Notes under the pieces: generated by a model
What the model was told of the DNA's origin: nothing
The model's database searches: none
Seen by the model: only the letters and a program-made list of their open reading frames with translations
Shown: piece after piece, positions 1 through 5,676 of the stretch
Position numbering within the stretch: the first letter of the stretch is position 1
Layout: each line of letters starts with the position of its first letter
Translations under genes and position numbers: made by a program
Assembly: GCA_030039975.1 (NCBI GenBank)
Contig: JASHUO010000256.1
Location: 1 to 6,851, forward strand
DNA length: 6,851 bases
Source of the DNA: Alphaproteobacteria bacterium
GTDB lineage: Bacteria; Pseudomonadota; Alphaproteobacteria; ATCC43930; CGMCC-115725
Reading direction: 5' to 3'

Positions 1-746
1 CGGCGCCGGGTGCGATCGCGCCGCCGAGCTACAGCCGCGACCAGGTGGTGGCCCTGGCCGGCAACCCCGCTTTCACCGAAGTGCCGATCACCAGCATGCG
101 GCGCGTCATCGCGCGGCGCATGGTGGAATCGAAGCTCACCATTCCGCATTACTATCTCACCGTCGATTGCGAGATCGACGCGCTCTTGCGCATGCGCGAG
201 CAGATCAACGCCGCGGCGGGGCTGAAGATCTCGGTCAACGACTTCGTCATCAAGGCAGCCGCGCTGACCTTGAAGAAGGTGCCGGCGGTCAATTCCTCCT
301 GGAGCGAGGATGCCATCCTGCAATGGGAGAGCGCCGACATCGCGGTTGCGGTCGCCATCGAGCAAGGGCTGATCACGCCAATCATCAAGGCGGCCGAGCG
401 CAAAGGCCTGCAGCAGATCTCGACCGAGATGCGCGATCTCGGCACGCGCGCGCGTGCCGGCAAGCTCAAGCTGCAGGAATTCCAGGGCGGCACCTTCTCG
501 ATCTCCAATCTCGGCATGTTCGGCATCAAGGATTTCACCGCGGTGATCAACCCGCCGCACAGCGCCATCCTCGCCGTCGGCACGGGCGAGCAGCGCCCGG
601 TGGTGAAGAACGGCGCGCTCGCGATCGCCACGGTGATGAGCTGCACGCTCGCCTGCGACCACCGCGTCATCGACGGCGCGGTCGGCGCCGAATGGATCCA
701 GGCCTTCAAGAAGATTATCGAAGCGCCGGGCATGCTGGCGCTGTAG
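1..746 (+). CDS. pdhC: Dihydrolipoamide acetyltransferase, E2 of pyruvate dehydrogenase (5' partial)
   Basis: This is the C-terminal 247 codons of the E2 acyltransferase, read in the frame that begins at base 3; the start lies outside the window. The enzyme moves an acetyl group from the lipoyl arm to CoA and forms the core of the cytoplasmic pyruvate dehydrogenase complex. The visible part is a short Ala/Pro-rich linker followed by the whole catalytic domain, beginning near VPITSMRRVIARRM. The active-site signature DHRVIDG is present, with the catalytic His codon at 660-662 and the Asp at 672-674. The FGIKDFTAVINPP segment, typical of the E2 trimer core, precedes it. The lipoyl and subunit-binding domains would lie upstream. 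The E3 gene follows after 155 bases, which favours the pyruvate over the 2-oxoglutarate enzyme. The assignment to pyruvate rests on sequence style and neighbours, since the specificity-bearing E1 is not visible. Confidence 0.93.
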   Translation, partial: APGAIAPPSYSRDQVVALAGNPAFTEVPITSMRRVIARRMVESKLTIPHYYLTVDCEIDALLRMREQINAAAGLKISVNDFVIKAAALTLKKVPAVNSSWSEDAILQWESADIAVAVAIEQGLITPIIKAAERKGLQQISTEMRDLGTRARAGKLKLQEFQGGTFSISNLGMFGIKDFTAVINPPHSAILAVGTGEQRPVVKNGALAIATVMSCTLACDHRVIDGAVGAEWIQAFKKIIEAPGMLAL

Positions 747-766
747 CGGAGCGAGCGTGGCCTTTT

Positions 767-881
767 CCCCTCACCCCGACCCTCTCCCGCAAGGGGAGAG
801 GGGGCTCGCGGAGCCCTTAATTTCCCTCTCCCCTTGCGGGAGAGGGAGGGGCCCAGCGCGTAGCGCTGGGAAGGTGAGGGG
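767..881. repeat. Nested palindromic intergenic repeat between E2 and E3 genes
   Basis: About 115 bases fill most of the E2-E3 gap with inverted repeats at several levels. A 23-base unit at 780-802 (CCCTCTCCC, loop GCAAG, GGGAGAGGG) is itself a hairpin and recurs as its exact reverse complement at 824-846. Outer arms CCCCTCACC (767-775) and GGTGAGGGG (873-881) also pair. Two further perfect hairpins lie inside: GGGCTC-GCG-GAGCCC (802-816) and CCCAGCGC-GTA-GCGCTGGG (852-870). The whole can fold as one long cruciform or as separate stem-loops. Elements of this CCCTCTCCC type are widely dispersed in alphaproteobacterial intergenic regions and are presumed non-autonomous mobile repeats. In the RNA it could act as a processing or partial termination site between the two subunits, which is inference; there is no T-run typical of a Rho-independent terminator. 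Confidence 0.9.
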
Positions 882-889
882 CGTTGCCG

Positions 890-894
890 AAGGA
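890..894 (+). promoter_or_regulatory. Ribosome binding site of lpdA
   Basis: AAGGA lies seven bases before ATG 902. It decides the start: an in-frame TTG at 884 lies upstream of this site and would add six residues that are not part of the family, so ATG 902 is preferred. The site begins only nine bases after the end of the palindromic repeat. Confidence 0.7.
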
Positions 895-901
895 TGGAGC
901 A

Positions 902-2302
902 ATGGCTGATACTGCGTTCGACACCATCATCATCGGCGGCGGGCCGGGGGGCTATGTTGCGGCGATCCGCGCGGCGCAGCTCGGCATGAAGACGGCGGTG
1001 GTCGAGCGCGAGCATTTGGGCGGCATCTGCCTCAACTGGGGCTGCATTCCGACCAAGGCGCTGTTGCGCAGCTCCGAGATCAACCATCTGCTGCACAATC
1101 TCGACGCGTACGGCTTCAGCGCCAAGGACATCGGCTACGATACCAAGAAGGTGGTGGAGCGCTCGCGCAAGGTCGCCAAGCAGCTCTCGAACGGCGTCGG
1201 CTACCTCATGAAGAAGCACAAGATCACCGTCATCGACGGCGAGGGCACGCTGCTCGGCAAGGGCAAGCTCGGTGTCACCAAGGACGGCAAGGCCGTCGGC
1301 GAGTTCAGCGCCAAGCATATCGTCATCGCCACCGGCGCCCGCGCGCGCACGCTGCCGGGGCTCGAGCCCGACGGCAAGTTCGTCTGGACCTATAAGGAGG
1401 CGATGGTGCCGCCGGCGATGCCGAAATCGGTGCTGGTGATCGGCTCTGGCGCCATCGGCATCGAGTTCGCGAGCTTCTATCGCGACATGGGCGCCGAGGT
1501 CACGGTGGTCGAGGTGCTCGACCGCGTGCTGCCGGTGGAAGATGAAGAGATCTCCGCCTTTGCGCGCAAGGCTTTCGAGAAGCAAGGGATGAAGATCCAC
1601 ACCTCGACCATGGTGAAGGAGCTGAAGAAAAACGCCGAGGCCGTGACCGCGACCTTGGCGTCGGGCGACAAGACGGCGCAAGCCACCGCCGAGCGGGTCG
1701 TGCTCGCCATCGGCATTACCGGCAATGTCGAGACTATCGGCCTCGACAAGACGCGGGTGCGGGTCGAGAAAGGCCACATTCTGGTGAATGAGTGGCTCGC
1801 CACCGACGAGCCGGGCCTCTACGCCATCGGCGATGTGGTGGGGCCGCCCTGGCTTGCGCATAAGGCGATGCATGAGGGCGTGATCTGCATGGAGCGCATC
1901 GCCGGGCTCAACACGGCGCATCCGCTCGATACCAACAACATCCCCGGCTGCACCTATTGCCGGCCGCAAGTGGCGAGCGTCGGCTTGAGCGAGCGCAGGG
2001 CGAAGGAAGCAGGGCGCGAGGTGCGCGTCGGCCGCTTTCCCTTCATCGGCAATGGCAAGGCGATCGCGCTGGGCGAGCCCGAGGGGCTGGTGAAGACGGT
2101 GTTCGACGCCAAGACCGGCGAGCTCCTCGGCGCGCATATGATCGGCGCCGAGGTGACGGAGCTGATCCAGGGCTACACCATCGCCAAGACGCTGGAGACG
2201 ACGGAGCAGGAGCTGATGCGCACCGTCTTCCCGCATCCGACGCTCTCCGAGATGATGCATGAGAGCGTGCTTGACGCTTATGGTCAGGTCCTCCACATCT
2301 AG
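902..2302 (+). CDS. lpdA: Dihydrolipoamide dehydrogenase (E3)
   Basis: A 466-residue cytoplasmic FAD enzyme that reoxidises the dihydrolipoyl arm of E2 and passes electrons to NAD+. The N-terminal FAD-binding glycine motif GGGPGG is at residues 12-17. The redox-active disulfide sits in CLNWGC (Cys43 and Cys48), followed by IPTKALL. The NAD-binding motif GSGAIGIEFA lies mid-protein, and the second FAD contact is YAIGDVVGPPWLAHKA. The C-terminal catalytic His445 and Glu450 are in the HPTLSE motif of the dimer interface. All key residues are intact and the length is normal for an E3 without an added lipoyl domain. ATG 902 is chosen because AAGGA precedes it at good spacing and the protein then begins directly with the FAD-binding strand. 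It follows E2 and precedes lipA by 23 bases, so it is probably the E3 dedicated to pyruvate dehydrogenase, although it may also serve other 2-oxoacid dehydrogenases. Confidence 0.96.
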   Translation: MADTAFDTIIIGGGPGGYVAAIRAAQLGMKTAVVEREHLGGICLNWGCIPTKALLRSSEINHLLHNLDAYGFSAKDIGYDTKKVVERSRKVAKQLSNGVGYLMKKHKITVIDGEGTLLGKGKLGVTKDGKAVGEFSAKHIVIATGARARTLPGLEPDGKFVWTYKEAMVPPAMPKSVLVIGSGAIGIEFASFYRDMGAEVTVVEVLDRVLPVEDEEISAFARKAFEKQGMKIHTSTMVKELKKNAEAVTATLASGDKTAQATAERVVLAIGITGNVETIGLDKTRVRVEKGHILVNEWLATDEPGLYAIGDVVGPPWLAHKAMHEGVICMERIAGLNTAHPLDTNNIPGCTYCRPQVASVGLSERRAKEAGREVRVGRFPFIGNGKAIALGEPEGLVKTVFDAKTGELLGAHMIGAEVTELIQGYTIAKTLETTEQELMRTVFPHPTLSEMMHESVLDAYGQVLHI

Positions 2303-2325
2303 CCTGGATTGAATCGCAGGTGTCG

Positions 2326-3264
2326 ATGAGCGAGCCGGAACTCCGCCACCCCGAGAAGGCGCACAAGCCCGACAATCCCGTCGCGCGCAAGCCGGCCTGG
2401 ATTCGCGTCAAGGCGCCGACCTCGCCGGAATACCATGAGACGCGTCGGCTGATGCGCGAGCTTCGCCTCAACACCGTGTGCGAGGAGGCGGCCTGCCCCA
2501 ATATCGGCGAATGCTGGAAGCAGAAGCACGCCACGGTGATGATCCTGGGCAGCGTCTGCACGCGCGCCTGCACCTTCTGCAATGTCGCGACGGGAAAGCC
2601 GGACCAGCTCGATCCACACGAGCCGCAGCATGTCGCCGAAGCCGTGGCGCGCTTGGGTCTCAGCCACATCGTCGTCACCTCGGTCGATCGCGACGATCTC
2701 AGGGATGGCGGCGCAGAACATTTCGTCCGTACCATCGAGGCGATCCGCGCGCTGGCCCCCGGCACCACGATCGAAGTGCTGACGCCCGACTTCCTCAAGA
2801 AAGCGGGCGCGATCGAGGCGGTGGTGGCGGGGCGTCCCGATATCTACAACCATAATCTCGAAACCGTGCCGCGGCTTTATGCGGAGGTGCGGCCGGGCGC
2901 GCGCTACTTCCAGTCGCTGCGCCTCCTCGACCGGGTGAAGGCGCTCGATCCCGCGATGTTCACCAAATCGGGGATCATGGTGGGACTGGGCGAAGACAAG
3001 GCCGAAGTGCTTCAGGTGATGGACGATCTGCGCGCCGCCGACGTCGATTTCCTCACCATCGGACAATATCTGCAGCCGACGCCCAAGCATCGCGCCGTGC
3101 ACCGCTTCGTTCCGCCCGAGGAGTTCGAGAGCTATCGCAAGATGGCCTATGGCAAGGGCTTCCTCATGGTATCGGCCTCACCTCTGACGCGCTCCTCCTA
3201 TTTCGCCGGCGAGGATTTCGCCAAGCTGCGCGCGGCGCGCGCCGAGAAGCTCGCGGCGTCCTGA
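2326..3264 (+). CDS. lipA: Lipoyl synthase (radical SAM)
   Basis: A 312-residue cytoplasmic radical SAM enzyme that inserts two sulfur atoms into protein-bound octanoyl groups to make lipoyl cofactor. Both iron-sulfur sites are complete. The auxiliary cluster motif C-x4-C-x5-C is at Cys52, Cys57 and Cys63 (CEEAACPNIGEC). The radical SAM motif C-x3-C-x2-C is at Cys78, Cys82 and Cys85 (CTRACTFC). The C-terminal RSSY at 289-292 supplies the conserved serine that ligates the auxiliary cluster. Length is normal. I chose ATG 2326, with AGG five bases upstream; an in-frame GTG at 2320 would add only two residues and has no clear ribosome site. The gene lies 23 bases after lpdA and 4 bases before the RatA/Coq10-type gene, so the three are very likely cotranscribed. 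Its product modifies the E2 encoded just upstream, a clear functional link. Confidence 0.97.
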   Translation: MSEPELRHPEKAHKPDNPVARKPAWIRVKAPTSPEYHETRRLMRELRLNTVCEEAACPNIGECWKQKHATVMILGSVCTRACTFCNVATGKPDQLDPHEPQHVAEAVARLGLSHIVVTSVDRDDLRDGGAEHFVRTIEAIRALAPGTTIEVLTPDFLKKAGAIEAVVAGRPDIYNHNLETVPRLYAEVRPGARYFQSLRLLDRVKALDPAMFTKSGIMVGLGEDKAEVLQVMDDLRAADVDFLTIGQYLQPTPKHRAVHRFVPPEEFESYRKMAYGKGFLMVSASPLTRSSYFAGEDFAKLRAARAEKLAAS

Positions 3265-3268
3265 GCGA

Positions 3269-3736
3269 ATGCCGACCCATGCCGAGAAGCGGCTGGTTCC
3301 CTATACCGCCGATCAGATCTTCGATCTCGTCGCCGATGTCGAGCGCTATCCCGAGTTCCTGCCCTGGTGCCTCGGTGCGCGCGTGCGCGAACGCAACGCC
3401 AATACCATCACCGCCGATCTCCTGATCGGCTTCCGCATGGTGCGGGAGCGCTTCACCTCGCGCGTCCAGCTCGACCGGCCGCGCCGCATCGATGTGAGCT
3501 ATACCCACGGGCCGTTCCGCTACCTCAACAACCACTGGGAATTCATCCCGCAGCCCCAGGGCAGCTGCGTCATCGACTTCTACGTCGATTTCGAGTTCCG
3601 CTCGCGCATGCTGCAGAAGCTGATCGGGCTGCTGTTCAACGAGGCGGTGAAGCGCATGGTGGGCGCCTTCGAGGCGCGCGCACGGCACCTCTACGGCACG
3701 CCGGGCGCCGCCGGCGCGGCGGTGAAGCCGGTCTAG
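3269..3736 (+). CDS. RatA/Coq10-type SRPBCC (START-fold) protein
   Basis: A 155-residue protein with one START/SRPBCC lipid-binding fold spanning nearly its whole length (about residues 5-145). Diagnostic segments are VPYTADQIFDLVADVERYPEFLPWC near the N-terminus, GPFRYLNNHWEF in the middle, and the amphipathic C-terminal helix LIGLLFNEAVKRMVGAFEARA that closes the pocket. The family includes mitochondrial Coq10, a ubiquinone-binding protein needed for efficient respiration, and E. coli RatA, reported as an inhibitor of ribosome subunit association. Automated annotation often calls such proteins a type II toxin. There is no antitoxin gene beside it here and it sits in a housekeeping operon four bases after lipA, so a Coq10-like role in quinone handling is the better inference. 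No strong ribosome site precedes ATG 3269, consistent with translational coupling to lipA. The short Ala/Gly-rich C-terminal tail is not part of the domain. Confidence 0.88.
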   Translation: MPTHAEKRLVPYTADQIFDLVADVERYPEFLPWCLGARVRERNANTITADLLIGFRMVRERFTSRVQLDRPRRIDVSYTHGPFRYLNNHWEFIPQPQGSCVIDFYVDFEFRSRMLQKLIGLLFNEAVKRMVGAFEARARHLYGTPGAAGAAVKPV

Positions 3737-3760
3737 CTTACCTCGCGCGATGCGCCCCCC

Positions 3761-4954
3761 TCACGTCGCAGAGCCCAACGCCGCCAGCTTCGCCTTGAAC
3801 GCATCGAGCGTCGGCTTCAGGACGTCCGCGACGCCCGGTGTCGCAAGCGCCTTGTCGATGGCGCTTTGCAGTCCGGGTTGCGCCTTGTCGATCATCGCGG
3901 CGATGGTCTTCCTTTCCTGATCCGACGCTTGTCCCGCGGCGACCTGCAGCTTGCCGAGTTGCGCGACGGCGTCGTTGAGCTGCGGCAGGGCGGCTTTGGC
4001 CGATGCCGGATCGCTCACCTGCTGCAGCGCCGTGCGGGTGTTGTCGAAGGCGCCGGTCAGCTGCTTTCCAAGATCGATCGGGCCGGCCGGCGTGCTCGTG
4101 CCGGAACCGGTGGTTTGCGCCGGGGCGTTGACGGGGAGGCGGTTGGCCTCCTGAATCGGGCCGCGCCCCCAGATCCAATAGGCGGCGATCGCGACGATGA
4201 TCGCGGCCGCCAGGCCCCACAGCCAGGGTGCAAACCCGGCCGTAGGCCGTTGCATCTTCGCGTAACTCGTCGCGGACTGAGCCATTTTGGCGCCCATGTC
4301 CGAAACCGTCGATTTGGCCTCGCTGACGCCTTGCCCCATCGCCGCGGCCGACGATCTCGCCGCAGCGGCCGCGCTCGCCGCCGGTTGCCCCAAACGGTCG
4401 GCGATGCCCGAAAGAATGCCGCTGCCTTGCAGCCGGTTCGCTACGCCGGCCGGCAGCGCCGTCGCGATCGCGTCCTTCTGATCGAGCAACAGGCTCGCGA
4501 GACCGCCGGCGCCGCCACCGGCGGTCTGGGCGCTGCGTCCGAGCAGGCCAAGCACCAGCGGGGTCAGGAAGCCGAGCAATCGGCCGGTGACGCCCTGGTC
4601 GAGCCCGGTGTAATGGGCGAATGCCCCGGCAAGGCCATCGCCCCCCTGACTACCGAATAGCGACGACACGAAGGAGGAGCCCTGCTCCATGAGAGTGCGC
4701 TGCCCGGCGGCGTCCATCGGTCGAAGCGTGCCGTCGGAAATGCCGAGTTTGCCCAGCTGCCCAACCACAGAGGACAGGCGATCGGCACCGCCGGGCCGCG
4801 ACACGACGCCGACAAGACCTGCGAGGATGGCCGGCACCGCGCCGCTCACCGCCTTGCGCGTTGTCTCGCCATCGACGCCGGTGGCGGCGGACATGCGATC
4901 CATCGTGTCGGATCCGAGCCCTTGCAGAATTTGACTGACGAGATCCTGGGCCAT
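3761..4954 (-). CDS. DUF937-like membrane-anchored protein of unknown function
   Basis: A 397-residue protein on the minus strand. ATG at 4952-4954 is preceded by AGGAG (4962-4966 on the plus strand) at seven bases, a good ribosome site. Residues 1 to about 185 resemble the DUF937/YidB type: a helical, Gly/Ala/Leu-rich region with repeated segments such as AVSGAVPAILAGLVGVV and LLGFLTPLVLGLLG. An Ala/Ser-rich linker (about 190-235) follows, then one strong transmembrane helix at about 242-263 (FAPWLWGLAAAIIVAIAAYW), a Pro/Thr/Gly-rich spacer, and a helical C-terminal domain (about 292-397). There is no signal peptide. I infer a single-pass protein with the DUF937 part in the cytoplasm and the C-terminal domain in the periplasm. 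The function of the DUF937 family is not established. It converges on the lipA operon with 24 bases between stops and diverges from the ArsR gene, so it is probably its own transcription unit. Confidence 0.85.
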   Translation of the reverse strand: MAQDLVSQILQGLGSDTMDRMSAATGVDGETTRKAVSGAVPAILAGLVGVVSRPGGADRLSSVVGQLGKLGISDGTLRPMDAAGQRTLMEQGSSFVSSLFGSQGGDGLAGAFAHYTGLDQGVTGRLLGFLTPLVLGLLGRSAQTAGGGAGGLASLLLDQKDAIATALPAGVANRLQGSGILSGIADRLGQPAASAAAAARSSAAAMGQGVSEAKSTVSDMGAKMAQSATSYAKMQRPTAGFAPWLWGLAAAIIVAIAAYWIWGRGPIQEANRLPVNAPAQTTGSGTSTPAGPIDLGKQLTGAFDNTRTALQQVSDPASAKAALPQLNDAVAQLGKLQVAAGQASDQERKTIAAMIDKAQPGLQSAIDKALATPGVADVLKPTLDAFKAKLAALGSAT

Positions 4955-5133
4955 CGGCGAACTCCTGCTTGCATGCGTCGGCAGATCGGGGATTCCCGGC
5001 TCTATCTTTCAAGGATAGGCGCGGTCCCGTTGCCGATGGATAGGAGGAACTACCGACAGGATGCGGAGAATCGTCGTACGAATCCGGCGGATTTTCACTG
5101 GCGGGCAACCCTGAACTGCGCGCGACGACATCA

Positions 5134-5152
5134 TCCCGCGCGTGCCGCGGGA
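5134..5152. repeat. Short perfect inverted repeat, 7-bp stem
   Basis: TCCCGCG and CGCGGGA pair perfectly around a five-base loop (CGTGC). No T-run follows on either strand and no gene ends nearby, so it does not look like a terminator. In sequence this rich in G and C, such a stem can arise by chance; no function is assigned. Confidence 0.4.
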
Positions 5153-5213
5153 GAGTCGGGAGCGGACGTCAGGCCGCTTGCGGCGAGAGCCGAGCGGAAG
5201 CGGAGCGAAAGGC

Positions 5214-5219
5214 TTGACA
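5214..5219 (+). promoter_or_regulatory. Possible -35 element of the arsR promoter
   Basis: TTGACA matches the sigma-70 -35 consensus exactly. The hexamer 17 bases downstream (5237-5242, TTGACT) is only a poor -10 match, which weakens the call. If this is the promoter, transcription would begin at about 5249-5251, at or beside ATG 5250, giving a leaderless or nearly leaderless mRNA. That fits the absence of a ribosome site there. The hexamer may instead simply be another half-site of the TTGAC repeat family in this region. Confidence 0.35.
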
Positions 5220-5224
5220 AAAGA

Positions 5225-5260
5225 TCAACTAATCTGTTGACTGTCAACTATGCCGTTGAC
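5225..5260. promoter_or_regulatory. Tandem operator: two TCAAC-N6-GTTGA inverted repeats
   Basis: Two copies of the same inverted repeat lie in tandem. The first is TCAAC-TAATCT-GTTGA (5225-5240). The second is GTCAAC-TATGCC-GTTGAC (5243-5260), perfect with six-base arms. Their centres are 19 bp apart, close to two helical turns, so two dimers would bind nearly the same face. Between them GTTGAC-T-GTCAAC (5236-5248) forms a further perfect palindrome from the inner arms. The array sits immediately upstream of the arsR coding region and runs over ATG 5250. The architecture is what one expects of an autoregulatory ArsR-family operator; that ArsR binds it is inference. Confidence 0.7.
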
Positions 5261-5645
5261 CATGGCCGTCGCAGCAGCTCCCGAGGACGCGCCGGGCTCG
5301 CTCGACAAGGTATTCTCTGCGCTGGCCGATCCCGTGCGGCGCCAGATCCTGAGCCGGCTCGATGGCGCGGAGCTGCTCGTGTCCGAGCTGGCCGCGCCCT
5401 TCGATATTTCGCTGCAGGCGGTGTCGCGCCACATCCAGGTCCTGGTCCGCGCCGGCCTCGTCAAGCAGGAGCGCAGCGGCCGGATCAGCCGCTGCCGGCT
5501 CGATGCCGGCCCGATCCTCGAAGCGGCGCTCTGGATCAACCGCTACAGCAAGTATTGGCAGGAGCAGTTCGACACCTTGGCCGTCTGGCTCGACCGGATC
5601 GAGCGCGAGAAGACGAAGAAGCGCCGGCGGCGGCGCAAGCGCTGA
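5250..5645 (+). CDS. ArsR-family winged-helix transcriptional regulator
   Basis: A 131-residue DNA-binding repressor of the ArsR/SmtB fold. The start of the domain is FSALADPVRRQILSRL (about 22-37). The helix-turn-helix is at about 43-67, with recognition helix region ISLQAVSRHIQVLVRAGL, and a wing QERSGRISRCRL follows (about 73-84). After the wing comes the WINRYSKYWQEQFDTLAVWL segment seen in the ArsR subgroup often encoded beside small stress or SRPBCC-type proteins. The classical ELCVCDL metal site is replaced by ELLVSEL (41-47) and there is a single Cys (82), so arsenic or zinc sensing by the standard site is unlikely. The C-terminus is a strongly basic tail (KTKKRRRRRKR). The start may be ATG 5250 or ATG 5262, both in frame and neither with a ribosome site; the N-terminal residues are not part of the domain. 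It is probably cotranscribed with the DUF899 gene 31 bases downstream and autoregulated by the overlapping operator. Confidence 0.88.
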   Translation: MPLTMAVAAAPEDAPGSLDKVFSALADPVRRQILSRLDGAELLVSELAAPFDISLQAVSRHIQVLVRAGLVKQERSGRISRCRLDAGPILEAALWINRYSKYWQEQFDTLAVWLDRIEREKTKKRRRRRKR

Positions 5646-5661
5646 CAAGGGGAATGACAAG

Positions 5662-5667
5662 AGGAGG
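5662..5667 (+). promoter_or_regulatory. Strong ribosome binding site of the DUF899 gene
   Basis: AGGAGG, a full match to the Shine-Dalgarno consensus, lies nine bases before ATG 5677. It contrasts with the lack of any such site before arsR and suggests that the DUF899 protein is made in larger amounts than its regulator from the shared message. Confidence 0.75.
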
Positions 5668-5676
5668 GAGAGAGCC

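Larger units (their letters stand above)
4955..5249. other. Divergent intergenic region between DUF937 and arsR genes
   Basis: These 295 bases lie between two divergently read genes and hold no convincing gene. The left end carries the ribosome site of the DUF937 gene. A near-palindrome CTATCTTTCAAGGATAG (5002-5018, seven of eight pairs matching) lies about 50 bases upstream of that start and could be a regulator site; GGATAGG recurs at 5039-5045. A perfect 7-bp hairpin lies at 5134-5152. The right end carries the TTGAC/GTCAA repeats described separately. No clear sigma-70 promoter for the leftward gene could be picked out by eye. Confidence 0.6.

Noticed and set aside
780..846. Rho-independent terminator between E2 and E3
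   Set aside because: The stems are strong but no T-run follows them; the nested, symmetric layout fits a dispersed palindromic repeat better.
152..2296. A 714-codon open frame on the minus strand opposite the E2 and E3 genes
   Set aside because: It runs antisense through two intact, well-recognised enzymes and reads straight through the palindromic repeat. The product is His/Arg/Leu-rich with no recognisable domain, as expected for the complement of GC-biased codons.
2299..3102. A 267-codon minus-strand open frame opposite lipA
   Set aside because: It is the antisense shadow of lipA; the plus-strand frame carries all lipoyl synthase motifs.
3269..3736. Toxin of a type II toxin-antitoxin system
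   Set aside because: RatA-type naming would suggest it, but no antitoxin gene is adjacent and the gene is embedded after lipA in a housekeeping operon.
5061..5114. A 17-codon frame (MRRIVVRIRRIF...) with AGGAGG at 5042-5047
   Set aside because: The ribosome site is 13 bases from the ATG, the product is very short and no downstream coupling is apparent; a chance occurrence is more likely than a leader peptide.
5362..5676. Upstream extension of the DUF899 frame
   Set aside because: The extension runs through arsR in a different frame and is Arg/Ser-rich; ATG 5677 has a strong ribosome site and starts the recognisable protein.
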